Of a stretch of 64,000 nt of DNA, positions 1-7,737 are shown one piece after another. Both the position numbers and the translations under genes were made by a program. Position 1 is the stretch's first letter. Each line of letters starts with the position of its first letter. Origin of the DNA: UBA1672 sp050633325 (lineage in GTDB: Bacteria; Pseudomonadota; Alphaproteobacteria; Micavibrionales; Micavibrionaceae); contig JBOEGH010000010.1 of NCBI GenBank assembly GCA_050633325.1, positions 62,001 to 126,000 of the forward strand. Direction: 5' to 3'. Below the pieces are notes generated by a model. The model did no database searches. It had not been told where the DNA came from and saw nothing but the letters and a program-made list of their open reading frames with translations.

Positions 1-238
1 TTTTAGCATATCCGAAGGTGATGCCCTTGATATTGCGGATTTGCTAATTGGTTATGATCCTTTGGCTGATGCGATCTCTGATTTCGTACAAATAACAGAT
101 AATGGTACGGATAGTATAGTCTCTGTGGATCGTGATGGTGGGGCAGATAACTTCGTACAAATAGCGACTCTTTTAAATGTGACCAGTATGCCTGATGAGG
201 GAGAACTTGAAAATTCAGGGAATATAATCGCAATGTGA
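1..238 (+). CDS. C-terminal end of a type I secreted (RTX/T1SS) protein, 5' truncated
   Basis: The reading frame is open from base 2 of the window to the stop at 236-238, so only the last 78 residues are present. They match the pattern of the type I secretion C-terminal target domain (VC_A0849 subclass): a segment ISEGDALDIADLL, then a phrase of the type GYDPLADAISDFVQ, then FVQIATLLNV, and a short tail ending in a hydrophobic-Ala-Met. In that family this domain directs export through an ABC transporter/TolC channel, usually of very large adhesins or RTX proteins. The rest of the protein lies to the left and its function cannot be judged. A strong hairpin follows the stop. Confidence 0.8.
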   Translation, partial: FSISEGDALDIADLLIGYDPLADAISDFVQITDNGTDSIVSVDRDGGADNFVQIATLLNVTSMPDEGELENSGNIIAM

Positions 239-283
239 TTATTCTTTACATTGTCTATATATAGGTTAGTTTCCCTTGCTTTT

Positions 284-315
284 CGGCCATTTGGTACTGT
301 TTTACCGAATGGCCG
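284..315 (+). terminator. Strong hairpin after the T1SS protein gene
   Basis: The arms CGGCCATTTGGTA and TACCGAATGGCCG form a 13-bp stem with one G-T pair and a short loop. The following bases (TTATATTG) are only moderately T-rich, so it is either a rho-independent terminator with a weak U tract or an mRNA 3'-stabilising hairpin. Confidence 0.6.
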
Positions 316-443
316 TTATATTGTAATTGCTTTGCTGTTGTGGTTACTAGACTATTCTTGTTGTTTGTATATACATTAGGATATATATTAGGTTATTATG
401 TTATTCGTTAAAGCAATTTAGAATAAAGTGAAGGTAGTGTGTG

Positions 444-851
444 ATGGTGGATGGAAGAGTGCTGGTTGTTGATGATCAGCATACGCATCGTATGATGGTA
501 GGTGCGATTTTAATGGGGTTTGGTTTAGATGTTTCATCCGTTGATAGTGGAGAGTTGGCGGTTGATCGTTTATCTCTGGAGCCGGAGGCATTCGATTTGG
601 TTATTCTTGATTGGGAAATGCCCGGAATGGACGGGCTTGAAACGGTCAGGGAAATAAGAACCCGACAAGAGGCTAATGGTTGGAAACATATTCCTGTTCT
701 TGCTTTCACATCTAATAAGCGTGACGGAGATATAGAAAAATGTATAGAGGCAGGTATGGATGATTATTTGCACAAAGAGTCTCTGTTACCAAAATGGCAG
801 GAAATTTTGTTGGAGAAGTTAAAAGAACTTATACCGCAAGATAAAGTGTAA
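444..851 (+). CDS. Stand-alone receiver-domain response regulator (CheY-like)
   Basis: A single receiver domain of 135 residues with no output domain. The acidic pocket is Asp10-Asp11, the phospho-acceptor is Asp56 in LVILDWEMPGMDG, the switch Thr is Thr89 in AFTSNK, and the conserved Lys is Lys111. I chose ATG 444 over GTG 441 because AAGG at 431-434 is then at a suitable distance. It would relay phosphoryl groups in a His-Asp phosphorelay in the cytoplasm. The next gene 25 bp downstream is an Hpt protein, so the pair probably forms two steps of one relay. No sensor kinase is visible in the window. The output is unknown. Confidence 0.85.
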   Translation: MVDGRVLVVDDQHTHRMMVGAILMGFGLDVSSVDSGELAVDRLSLEPEAFDLVILDWEMPGMDGLETVREIRTRQEANGWKHIPVLAFTSNKRDGDIEKCIEAGMDDYLHKESLLPKWQEILLEKLKELIPQDKV

Positions 852-876
852 ACAATTTTTTATATAGGGGGGAAGC

Positions 877-1236
877 ATGGGACATGATCCTAGTGCTGTA
901 GATTATGATGTTCTTCATGAGGCAAAATCATTAATGAAGGCGCGGTGGCCTGATCTGGTTAATGGTTATTTGAGTGATGCTGCGCGTTATGTTGATGGTA
1001 TCAAACAGGGGATTAACGACAATGATTGCGATGCTGTCTCCTTTAATGCGCATTCTCTAAAGTCATCCAGTCTTGGTATGGGGGCTAAGGGCTTGGGAGA
1101 TGTTGCGTGCTCTATCGAAAGTGGCGCAAGAGGCATCGTTGATAGCGGTGGTGATATTTCTGTTTTAAATGATCTTATTCCCCTTGTTGAGGAGGCGTTG
1201 GATCACGCTGTTACTAATTTGAAAAGCACCATATAA
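877..1236 (+). CDS. Hpt-domain histidine phosphotransfer protein
   Basis: A 119-residue all-helical protein with the Hpt signature AHSLKSSSLGMGA; the phospho-accepting histidine is His59. A GGGG-containing ribosome binding site precedes ATG 877. Hpt proteins shuttle phosphate between a hybrid kinase receiver and a downstream regulator. The upstream receiver gene, in the same orientation and 25 bp away, is the obvious partner. The protein has only the four-helix core, with no kinase or other domain. The cognate kinase must lie elsewhere. Confidence 0.82.
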   Translation: MGHDPSAVDYDVLHEAKSLMKARWPDLVNGYLSDAARYVDGIKQGINDNDCDAVSFNAHSLKSSSLGMGAKGLGDVACSIESGARGIVDSGGDISVLNDLIPLVEEALDHAVTNLKSTI

Positions 1237-1340
1237 TAAGGCTTGGATAAATAATATAATTTAAGCAGTTGATTTTTGTTTTAAAAGTCGATAATTCATA
1301 ACAACCATATCGCATCCATTCGGATGGTAAACATGGACAA

Positions 1341-1414
1341 GCGGGCGTAGTTCAATGGTAGAACGACAGCCTTCCAAGCTGTATATGCCGGTTCGATCCC
1401 GGTCGCCCGCTCCA
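1341..1414 (+). tRNA. tRNA-Gly (anticodon TCC)
   Basis: Cloverleaf with 7-bp acceptor stem GCGGGCG/CGCCCGC, D-arm GTTCAATGGTAGAAC, anticodon loop CTTCCAA with anticodon TCC, T-arm CCGGTTCGATCCCGG, and an encoded CCA end at 1412-1414. A possible promoter lies just upstream (TTGATT, 17 bp, TAATTC near 1269-1297). The 3' end is the attachment site of the element described next, so its native terminator now lies 1.2 kb away. Confidence 0.97.
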
Positions 1415-1417
1415 GTT
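1398..1417 (+). repeat. attL-like repeat copy (tRNA-Gly 3' end)
   Basis: Left copy of the 20-bp repeat CCCGGTCGCCCGCTCCAGTT. It covers the 3' part of the T-arm, the acceptor strand and CCA, so the tRNA remains intact after integration. Confidence 0.8.
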
Positions 1418-1483
1418 TATGTAAATTTCGCAAGTAAAATCAATGATTTATATTTGTCTGTATAGCAGTTGCTTTCGAAGAAA

Positions 1484-1503
1484 GTGATACAAACTGTGAT
1501 ACA
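1484..1503 (+). repeat. Left subterminal repeat, candidate recombinase arm site
   Basis: GTGATACAAACTGTGATACA, identical to 2479-2498 and itself built from two GTGATAC units 12 bp apart. It lies 67 bp inside the left att repeat. Its placement is nearly symmetrical with the right copy. Confidence 0.6.
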
Positions 1504-1615
1504 TTTTTCAAAGCGCATAGCTTCATATGTGTATTTGCGTAACGGAATCTATTGTTTTAATAATAGTTCAATTTAGGCGTCAGTTTAAACTTTGAAATAA
1601 TAATGGATCAAAATA

Positions 1616-2410
1616 ATGTATATTAAAAGAGCGCTTAAGTTGGTGCGGAAGATTATATTAGCTGCTCTTTACTTTGTTTTGGTATTAGCATTTATGCTGA
1701 TATTCTTTATAATTGGAACGTTACCGATTTCTCAAATTGTAAGAGGAATGTATAATAAGTGTGACGCTGATCTTACTCAAGAATTTACACTTGTTAATTT
1801 AGTAGAAAGACAATTGCATTTACCAAGTAAACATCTTCATGCTTGTCATCCTTTAGATATGAGCACTTCGTTTGATTATGATCCAGCATCAGTATCGCTT
1901 GTGTTTGTTCTGCCAGATTTCTCTGTTCCTGATTATAAACCTGAAAGTTACTTAGAAAAAGAGGATGAACTCAGAATTTATTTCACTGGTTCAAAGTCTG
2001 ATATTAATGAAGTTGATCCGACTATAAAGCTTGGCTTTCCTGATCTCGATGAGAGGCTGAATTTCATGACAAACATAAAGCTAAATAGGGATGGGCAGAG
2101 AATAGCAAAATATGATGAAGGGATTTACACAGGATTCAATTTAACTTTTTACAAGACAAATGCAGTAGGACGAAATGCAAAAGACTTATACGTTCATAAG
2201 GATAAAAAGGGAGAAGTAAACTTTATTCTTGAGTGCAATAATAAAGATATGAAACCAGAACCACGTTTTTTTTACTGCTCTTCTATGTCAGAAAACTTAT
2301 ATGATAATGTGTCTTTCAAATACGTATTTTCACTTAAGAATATTGCCGATGCTGAACGAATAGACAAAATCGTAAAAGAGGTAATGAACAATGCGATAAG
2401 AGAAGAATAA
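1616..2410 (+). CDS. Unknown membrane-anchored protein, sole cargo of the tRNA-Gly element
   Basis: A 264-residue protein I do not recognise. Residues 13-38 form one hydrophobic segment (KIILAALYFVLVLAFMLIFFIIG) after a short basic start, so it is probably anchored in the inner membrane. The remaining 225 residues look soluble, with several cysteines (in MYNKCDADL, HACHPLD, ECNNKD and FYCSS) that could pair in the periplasm. The codon third positions look more A/T-rich than in the neighbouring housekeeping genes, though I did not compute this. It is the only gene between the two att-like repeats. A role in defence, toxicity or surface change is possible but not shown. Confidence 0.6.
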   Translation: MYIKRALKLVRKIILAALYFVLVLAFMLIFFIIGTLPISQIVRGMYNKCDADLTQEFTLVNLVERQLHLPSKHLHACHPLDMSTSFDYDPASVSLVFVLPDFSVPDYKPESYLEKEDELRIYFTGSKSDINEVDPTIKLGFPDLDERLNFMTNIKLNRDGQRIAKYDEGIYTGFNLTFYKTNAVGRNAKDLYVHKDKKGEVNFILECNNKDMKPEPRFFYCSSMSENLYDNVSFKYVFSLKNIADAERIDKIVKEVMNNAIREE

Positions 2411-2478
2411 TGAGCACATTTAACTTTAAATACACTGCGAAGATAAATGTGATAATTCTCTTTTCAATATTTTCAACT

Positions 2479-2498
2479 GTGATACAAACTGTGATACA
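2479..2498 (+). repeat. Right subterminal repeat, candidate recombinase arm site
   Basis: Identical to 1484-1503 and in the same orientation, 72 bp from the right att copy. The flanks extend the pattern with a further CTGTGATAC-like unit. Confidence 0.6.
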
Positions 2499-2570
2499 AA
2501 AGTATAGTTTTAATAATGTTAATGTTGAAGTAACTGTATATACAGCGTAATTATCAAAAACAGAGCAGAA

Positions 2571-2590
2571 CCCGGTCGCCCGCTCCAGTT
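2571..2590 (+). repeat. attR-like repeat copy
   Basis: Second copy of CCCGGTCGCCCGCTCCAGTT without the 5' part of any tRNA, marking the right boundary of the inserted DNA. Confidence 0.8.
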
Positions 2591-2627
2591 GTTTTCAAAT
2601 ACTCTATTAAAAAGTTAGAAATATAAC

Positions 2628-2658
2628 AAAAACCCATTGACATTATCTGGTGGGTTTT
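2628..2658 (+). terminator. Rho-independent terminator, probably the original tRNA-Gly terminator
   Basis: AAAACCCA and TGGGTTTT form the stem around a 14-base loop, with T residues ending the 3' arm. It lies 38 bp after the right att copy, where the tRNA-Gly terminator would be expected before insertion. Confidence 0.6.
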
Positions 2659-2665
2659 CTACACA
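2637..2665 (+). promoter_or_regulatory. Candidate tuf promoter
   Basis: A consensus -35 box TTGACA (2637-2642) is followed after 17 bp by TACACA (2660-2665), a poor -10. The -35 box lies in the loop of the upstream terminator hairpin. It is about 60 bp before the tuf start codon. Confidence 0.4.
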
Positions 2666-2725
2666 GAAGCATTGATTTTTATGCCATATGCGGCACTTTT
2701 TTTTAACAATTAAGGAGACATAGAT

Positions 2726-3904
2726 ATGTCAAAGGAAAAGTTTGAGCGGACAAAGCCGCATTGTAATATTGGAACAATTGGTCACGTTGACCATGGTAAG
2801 ACGACTCTAACAGCGGCGATCACGAAATATTTTGGTGATTTCCAAGATTATGATCAGATTGATGGTGCGCCAGAAGAAAAAGCACGTGGTATCACGATTT
2901 CTACAGCTCACGTTGAGTATGAAACAGAAACTCGCCACTATGCGCACGTTGATTGTCCGGGTCACGCTGACTATGTTAAGAACATGATTACCGGTGCTGC
3001 GCAGATGGATGGTGGTATCTTGGTTGTTAATGCTGCTGATGGTCCGATGCCACAAACACGTGAGCACATCTTGCTTGCTCGCCAGGTTGGTGTTCCTGCG
3101 CTAGTTGTTTTCATGAACAAGGTTGACCAAGTTGATGATGAAGAGCTTTTGGAACTAGTTGAAATGGAAATCCGTGAGCTTCTAACATCTTATGAATTCC
3201 CAGGTGATGATATTCCGATCGTTGCAGGTTCTGCATTGGCTGCTCTTGAGGGTCGTGATCCTGAGATTGGTGAAACAAAGATTAAAGCTTTGATGGAAGC
3301 AGTTGATTCGTATATTCCACAGCCAGAGCGTGAAGTTGACAGAGACTTCCTAATGCCTGTTGAAGATGTGTTCTCAATTTCCGGTCGTGGTACAGTTGCA
3401 ACTGGTCGTATCGAATCAGGTGTTTTGAATGTTAACGACGAAATCGAAATCGTTGGTATTAAGGAAACAACAAAAACTGTTTGTACAGGTGTTGAAATGT
3501 TCCGCAAGCTGCTTGATCGCGGTGAAGCAGGTGACAATGTTGGTGCTCTTCTACGTGGTACAAAGCGTGAAGATATCGAGCGTGGTCAGGTTCTATGTAA
3601 GCCAGGTTCAATCACTCCTCACACTAAATTTACAGCGGAAGCATATATCCTTTCTAAGGATGAAGGTGGTCGTCACACACCATTCTTTACAAAATATCGT
3701 CCGCAGTTCTATTTCCGTACAACAGATGTAACAGGTGAAGTTTCTTTGCCTAGTGGTACTGAAATGGTTATGCCTGGTGATAACATTAATGGCATGGAAG
3801 TTACTTTGATCGCGCCAATCGCGATGACAGAGGGTCTTCGCTTCGCTATCCGTGAAGGTGGTCGCACAGTCGGCGCCGGTGTGGTTTCGAAGATTGTTGA
3901 GTAA
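2726..3904 (+). CDS. tuf: Translation elongation factor EF-Tu
   Basis: GTPase that carries aminoacyl-tRNA to the ribosome. At 392 residues it is full length for alphaproteobacteria. The G motifs are intact: G1 GHVDHGKT at 19-26, switch RGIT at 54-57, G3 DCPGH at 76-80, G4 NKVD at 131-134 and G5 SAL at 169-171. The two beta-barrel domains follow to the C-terminal VGAGVVSKIVE. A strong ribosome binding site AAGGAGA precedes ATG 2726. The gene is monocistronic, with a possible own promoter and a terminator 30 bp after the stop. It is separated from secE-nusG by 5.9 kb holding the glycine cleavage genes, unlike the usual tuf-secE-nusG order. Confidence 0.99.
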   Translation: MSKEKFERTKPHCNIGTIGHVDHGKTTLTAAITKYFGDFQDYDQIDGAPEEKARGITISTAHVEYETETRHYAHVDCPGHADYVKNMITGAAQMDGGILVVNAADGPMPQTREHILLARQVGVPALVVFMNKVDQVDDEELLELVEMEIRELLTSYEFPGDDIPIVAGSALAALEGRDPEIGETKIKALMEAVDSYIPQPEREVDRDFLMPVEDVFSISGRGTVATGRIESGVLNVNDEIEIVGIKETTKTVCTGVEMFRKLLDRGEAGDNVGALLRGTKREDIERGQVLCKPGSITPHTKFTAEAYILSKDEGGRHTPFFTKYRPQFYFRTTDVTGEVSLPSGTEMVMPGDNINGMEVTLIAPIAMTEGLRFAIREGGRTVGAGVVSKIVE

Positions 3905-3930
3905 TTTTTAAAAGAGATTATTATTATTTG

Positions 3931-3960
3931 AAAGCCCTGCTGTGTAGTAGGGCTTTTATT
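3931..3960 (+). terminator. Rho-independent terminator of tuf
   Basis: AAGCCCT and AGGGCTT form a 7-bp stem followed by TTTATTTT. Confidence 0.9.
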
Positions 3961-4034
3961 TTGCATCTACTTGATAACCTTTTTGTTTTCCTTGGCTTGT
4001 ATGGGTGCTATATTGATAAAAAAGGGAGTGTTAG

Positions 4035-4790
4035 ATGATACGTTTTTCTGTTATTTTGTCTTGTGTGTTTTTTGTTGGTATATCTGCTGTTTATGCGCAG
4101 TCTAGTGCCAGAAAAAATACGGAGGAGAAAAGGCTTTCCAGAAGTGAGATTGTTAGGTTGGAGAGATCTTTGGAGCAGTTTACAGGGTATTATGATGAGG
4201 CCTTGCGGGCAATCCGTTCTGGATCTAAAAAATTCGATTACGATGTAAGCCGATTGCGTCATTATTACCCTAAAACAGATCATTATTCACCATTTGCGCA
4301 GTCTGTTATCGATGATATGACGGAGTATGCATATATTGCCGATACTTCTGAGGATAAAGAAGAGTCGAACAATGCTTTGATTGCATACAGGAATTTACTT
4401 AGCTTACACATGGCTAACCTTGATGTTGTTACATTTGCTTTGCGTATGAGCCGTGTAGATGAAAGGTTGGGTGATGAGGTTTTCTTGAAAAGGGTGAGGA
4501 GTGCTCTTTTGAAAGTTGTTTTGTACGATGGTCATGAATGTGACAAGCCAGAACTTGCTTGCTCTATTGCTAGTTATGGTGAAGAGAATTATATTCTTGG
4601 TAGAATAGGCGGAGTTGTTAAACATAGTGAGATATATAATGTTTCTAGCAGATATTATAACGTTCATGACTTAATTAAGGATGGTCGCGAGATACAGGTT
4701 TATATCGATGTGACCGAGCCAATTGTTAATGTGAACAAGCTTCAATCAGTTTTACAACAAGGTAGTGGCCTAACTGTTTTGCCTCAATAA
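4035..4790 (+). CDS. Secreted protein of unknown function
   Basis: A 251-residue protein with a clear Sec signal peptide (MIRFSVILSCVFFVGISAVYAQS, cleavage probably after AYAQ or nearby), so it is likely periplasmic. The mature part starts with a charged helical stretch and contains many Tyr and Asp/Glu residues. A cysteine pair in HECDKPELACS could form a disulphide. A GGGAG ribosome binding site precedes ATG 4035. I recognise no family. It sits between tuf and gcvT in the same orientation, 135 bp from gcvT, so linkage to glycine cleavage is not implied by spacing. Confidence 0.7.
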   Translation: MIRFSVILSCVFFVGISAVYAQSSARKNTEEKRLSRSEIVRLERSLEQFTGYYDEALRAIRSGSKKFDYDVSRLRHYYPKTDHYSPFAQSVIDDMTEYAYIADTSEDKEESNNALIAYRNLLSLHMANLDVVTFALRMSRVDERLGDEVFLKRVRSALLKVVLYDGHECDKPELACSIASYGEENYILGRIGGVVKHSEIYNVSSRYYNVHDLIKDGREIQVYIDVTEPIVNVNKLQSVLQQGSGLTVLPQ

Positions 4791-4925
4791 TTCTCTTATT
4801 ATGAGCGTTGTGGCTTAGTATTCATCTTTTGATTGTTGCATAATGTGGAAAGTGAATTTTATATCTATCAATATGGTATAAGATTTTGCTATGTTTATCC
4901 TTGTTCAAAATGTATAAGGATTCCT

Positions 4926-6011
4926 ATGTCACTGAAAACAGCTCTACACGCTACCCATTTATCTTTATCTGCAAAAATGGGTGAATTCGCCGGATATGAT
5001 ATGCCTTTATATTATGGTCTTGGCGTTAAGCAGGAGCATGAGTGGGTTCGTGAAAATGCAGGACTGTTTGATGTCTCTCATATGGGGCAAATTCTTTTGA
5101 CAGGAAAAGGGACGCAAAGTCTGCTAGAACGCCTTACGCCGTCGCCGTATGATAAGCTTGGTGTAAACCGCACGAAATATACAGTTTTGATGAATGAAGA
5201 TGGCGGTATAATAGATGATTTGATGGTTACCAGAACAGATGATGAAGAGTTTCATTTAGTTATTAATGCAGGCTGTAAGGAAAAGGATATTGCCTGGATA
5301 AAAGAAAACCTTACCGATGGTATTGAGTTTAAAAATTATGATGATTGGGCGTTAATCGCTATACAGGGGCCTAAGGCCGAGACTGTGATTAAGGAAGCTT
5401 TGGGAGTTGATTTATCAGATACCCCTTATATGAGCCTTTGGTATAAAGATTATACAATGTTCATTAGTCGCGTTGGATACACAGGTGAAGATGGTTTTGA
5501 AATAAGTGTTCAAAATGATGATGCTGTTGATCTTTGGAATAAGCTGCAAGCCCATGAAGCGGTTGAGCCGATTGGTTTGGCTGCACGCGATTCGTTGAGG
5601 CTTGAAATGGGTTATTGTTTATATGGTCATGATATAGATGCAAATACTACCCCTTTAGAGGCTGGCCTTGGTTGGGTTATGGGCAAAAATAATACAGGGT
5701 TTATTGGTGCTGATAAAGTTCTGCCGCAAAAGAAGAATGGTGTTACAAAAAAGCGTGTTGGTATAAAAATTACCGGTAAGGGCGTGGCACGTGAAGGTGC
5801 TGAGATACGTAATACAGATGATGAAGTCATTGGAGAGTTAACTAGTGGCGGTTTTTCACCATCTTTGAGTGCATCTATTGGTCAAGGTTATGTTCCGACA
5901 CAATATGCCGATATAGGGCAGGCGATTTTTGTAAATGTTCGTGGTCGTAATATAGAGGCAGAAGTGGCTAAAATGCCATTCTTACCACCTAAGACGAAGT
6001 CTATGAAATAA
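4926..6011 (+). CDS. gcvT: Glycine cleavage system T protein (aminomethyltransferase)
   Basis: Transfers the methylene group from aminomethyl-lipoyl GcvH to tetrahydrofolate and releases ammonia. The protein is 361 residues, normal for the family. Family landmarks are LFDVSHMGQ near residue 50, NEDGGIIDDL near 90, RVGYTGEDGFE near 180, and ARDSLRLEMGYCLYGHDID near 220, with a C-terminal barrel domain. I chose ATG 4926 because AAGGA lies just before it and homology begins there; the frame stays open upstream to 4833 without conserved sequence. It is first in the gcvT-gcvH-gcvPA-gcvPB run. No glycine riboswitch was seen before it. Confidence 0.97.
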   Translation: MSLKTALHATHLSLSAKMGEFAGYDMPLYYGLGVKQEHEWVRENAGLFDVSHMGQILLTGKGTQSLLERLTPSPYDKLGVNRTKYTVLMNEDGGIIDDLMVTRTDDEEFHLVINAGCKEKDIAWIKENLTDGIEFKNYDDWALIAIQGPKAETVIKEALGVDLSDTPYMSLWYKDYTMFISRVGYTGEDGFEISVQNDDAVDLWNKLQAHEAVEPIGLAARDSLRLEMGYCLYGHDIDANTTPLEAGLGWVMGKNNTGFIGADKVLPQKKNGVTKKRVGIKITGKGVAREGAEIRNTDDEVIGELTSGGFSPSLSASIGQGYVPTQYADIGQAIFVNVRGRNIEAEVAKMPFLPPKTKSMK

Positions 6012-6041
6012 ATTAAGATATTAAATTAACAGGAGTTAAAA

Positions 6042-6419
6042 ATGGCAGATTTTAAATATACAAAAGATCATGAATGTATTTACGTTGAGGGTGATGTCGC
6101 ATCTGTGGGAATTACTCAACATGCACAAGATGCACTGGGAGATCTGGTTTTTATCGAATTGCCTGATACAGGTAAAAGCGTTGCAGTAGGCGATGAGGTT
6201 GCCGTTGTTGAATCTGTAAAAACTGCGGCGGAGGTGTATACACCTGTTGCCGGTGAAATTGTTGAGGTTAATTCGCCAATTGTTGATGAACTGGAGCTAA
6301 TATCATCTCCAATAAATGAAAATGGTTGGTTGATAAAGCTTAAGATCTCGGATGCATCTGCACTAGATTCTTTGATGGATGATGCTGCTTATGCTGAATA
6401 TCTTAAAGAAATTGATTAA
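6042..6419 (+). CDS. gcvH: Glycine cleavage system H protein (lipoyl carrier)
   Basis: A 125-residue lipoyl-domain protein that shuttles the aminomethyl group from the P protein to the T protein. The lipoylated lysine is Lys60 in VVESVKTAAEVY. The N-terminal KYTKDHECIYVEGDVASVGIT and C-terminal NENGWLIKLK segments are typical. ATG 6042 has an AGGAG site. It lies 30 bp after gcvT and 15 bp before gcvPA, so these genes are almost certainly co-transcribed. Confidence 0.97.
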   Translation: MADFKYTKDHECIYVEGDVASVGITQHAQDALGDLVFIELPDTGKSVAVGDEVAVVESVKTAAEVYTPVAGEIVEVNSPIVDELELISSPINENGWLIKLKISDASALDSLMDDAAYAEYLKEID

Positions 6420-6434
6420 AGGGTCGTAATTGAT

Positions 6435-7712
6435 ATGAGATACCTTCCGCAAACAGATAAGTCGCGCGCAGAAATGATGGAAACCGTTGGGGTGGACAGC
6501 GTGGATGAACTTTATACTGATATACCTAAATCTGCATTTGTTGATGGTTTGGTGGATTTGCCTAACCATAAGGGTGAGATTGAAGTCGAGCGCGTATTAT
6601 CTGCTATGGCGTCCAAGAATATTGCGGCCTCTGATGTACCATTTTTTCTTGGTGCCGGTACTTATTATCACCATATACCTGCCAGTGTAGATTACGTTAT
6701 ACAACGTAGCGAATACTTAACCGCATACACTCCGTACCAACCGGAAATAGCGCAGGGGACTTTGCAGGCTTTGTTTGAATATCAAACATATATTGCGCAA
6801 TTAACAGGTCAAGAAGTTGCCAATGCTTCTTTGTATGATGGTTCTACGGCTACTACTGAGGCGGCGTTAATGGCCATGCGTGTTACTAAGCGTAGTAAAG
6901 TTATGATCGGAACGCCCCTTCATCCGCATTACCGTGATGTTCTGACCAGTTATATGGGTAATATTGATGATAGTGTTTTATCGGACGGTGATCCTGATGG
7001 TGAGACGGCATGTGTGATTGTTCAATCACCTGACTTTTTTGGTTGTCCGCATAAATATGATGAGTGGCGTAAAAAGTGCGATGAAACCGGTGCTTTATTA
7101 ATTGTCGTTGTTAATGAAATTATATCATTAGGTATGCTTCCTGCACCTACGCAAGCAGATATAGTTTGCGGAGAGGCGCAAAGTATTGGTGTTGCAATGA
7201 GTTATGGTGGACCGCATCTTGGCTTTTTTGCTTGCCGTGAAAAATATTTGCGTCAAATGCCGGGTCGTTTGTGTGGAATGACCGAGGATGCTGATGGTAA
7301 GAGGGGCTTTGTTCTAACTCTATCTACAAGAGAGCAGCATATAAGAAGAGAGAAGGCTACATCTAATATTTGTACTAACCAAGGTTTGTGTGCGTTGGCG
7401 TTTACAATTCATATGAGTCTGTTGGGTGAATTAGGATTCAAAAAACTGGCTCGTCTTAATCATGAGGCTGCATGTAATCTTGCTGATGCTCTTGATACTG
7501 TCGATGGTGTTAAGGTCGTAAGTCAGGGGTTTTTTAATGAGTTTGTAGTGGAATTGCCAAAGCCTTCTTCGATAGTTGTTGAGGACTTGGCGACATGTAA
7601 CATTATTGGCGGATATGCTTTGGATGATAAGAAGTTATTAGTTAGTGCAACTGAAATGACTACTGACGAACATATTGATGAATTTATTGAGACTTTGTCC
7701 GAGATTTTGTAA
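6435..7712 (+). CDS. gcvPA: Glycine dehydrogenase (decarboxylating) subunit 1
   Basis: N-terminal half of the split, heterotetrameric glycine decarboxylase (P protein) found in many bacteria. At 425 residues it is slightly shorter than the usual 440-450. Recognisable stretches are FLGAGTYYHHIPASVDYV near residue 75, YTPYQPEIAQGTLQALFEYQT near 95, and MSYGGPHLGFFACREKYLRQMPGR near 255. With GcvPB it forms a PLP enzyme that decarboxylates glycine and loads the aminomethyl group on GcvH. The PLP lysine is in subunit 2. A small membrane-protein gene separates the two subunits. Confidence 0.96.
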   Translation: MRYLPQTDKSRAEMMETVGVDSVDELYTDIPKSAFVDGLVDLPNHKGEIEVERVLSAMASKNIAASDVPFFLGAGTYYHHIPASVDYVIQRSEYLTAYTPYQPEIAQGTLQALFEYQTYIAQLTGQEVANASLYDGSTATTEAALMAMRVTKRSKVMIGTPLHPHYRDVLTSYMGNIDDSVLSDGDPDGETACVIVQSPDFFGCPHKYDEWRKKCDETGALLIVVVNEIISLGMLPAPTQADIVCGEAQSIGVAMSYGGPHLGFFACREKYLRQMPGRLCGMTEDADGKRGFVLTLSTREQHIRREKATSNICTNQGLCALAFTIHMSLLGELGFKKLARLNHEAACNLADALDTVDGVKVVSQGFFNEFVVELPKPSSIVVEDLATCNIIGGYALDDKKLLVSATEMTTDEHIDEFIETLSEIL

Positions 7713-7737
7713 ATGCTTAACGTTTAGGGGGCTTTAA

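Larger units (their letters stand above)
1398..2590. mobile_element. Integrase-less mini integrative element in the 3' end of tRNA-Gly
   Basis: A perfect 20-bp direct repeat, CCCGGTCGCCCGCTCCAGTT, occurs at 1398-1417 (inside and just past the tRNA) and again at 2571-2590 with no tRNA attached. This is the att duplication left when a tyrosine recombinase inserts DNA into a tRNA 3' end. The enclosed 1.17 kb holds one gene (1616-2410) and no integrase, excisionase or transposase. A second 20-bp direct repeat lies about 67 bp inside the left att and 73 bp inside the right att, resembling integrase arm-binding sites. I infer a non-autonomous element or the remnant of a larger island. Confidence 0.75.
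2411..2725. other. Gene-free stretch: right end of the element, displaced terminator, tuf leader
   Basis: No gene is visible here. In order it holds the right subterminal repeat (2479-2498), the right att copy (2571-2590), a terminator hairpin (2628-2658) overlapping a perfect TTGACA -35 box, and the tuf ribosome binding site AAGGAGA at 2712-2718. Confidence 0.7.

Noticed and set aside
2571..2590. A second tRNA-Gly gene
   Set aside because: Only the 3' 20 bases match; there is no D-arm, anticodon arm or 5' acceptor strand, so it is an att-like duplication.
4791..4925. Glycine riboswitch before gcvT
   Set aside because: The leader lacks the paired aptamer conserved blocks; the region is A/T-rich with no matching stems.
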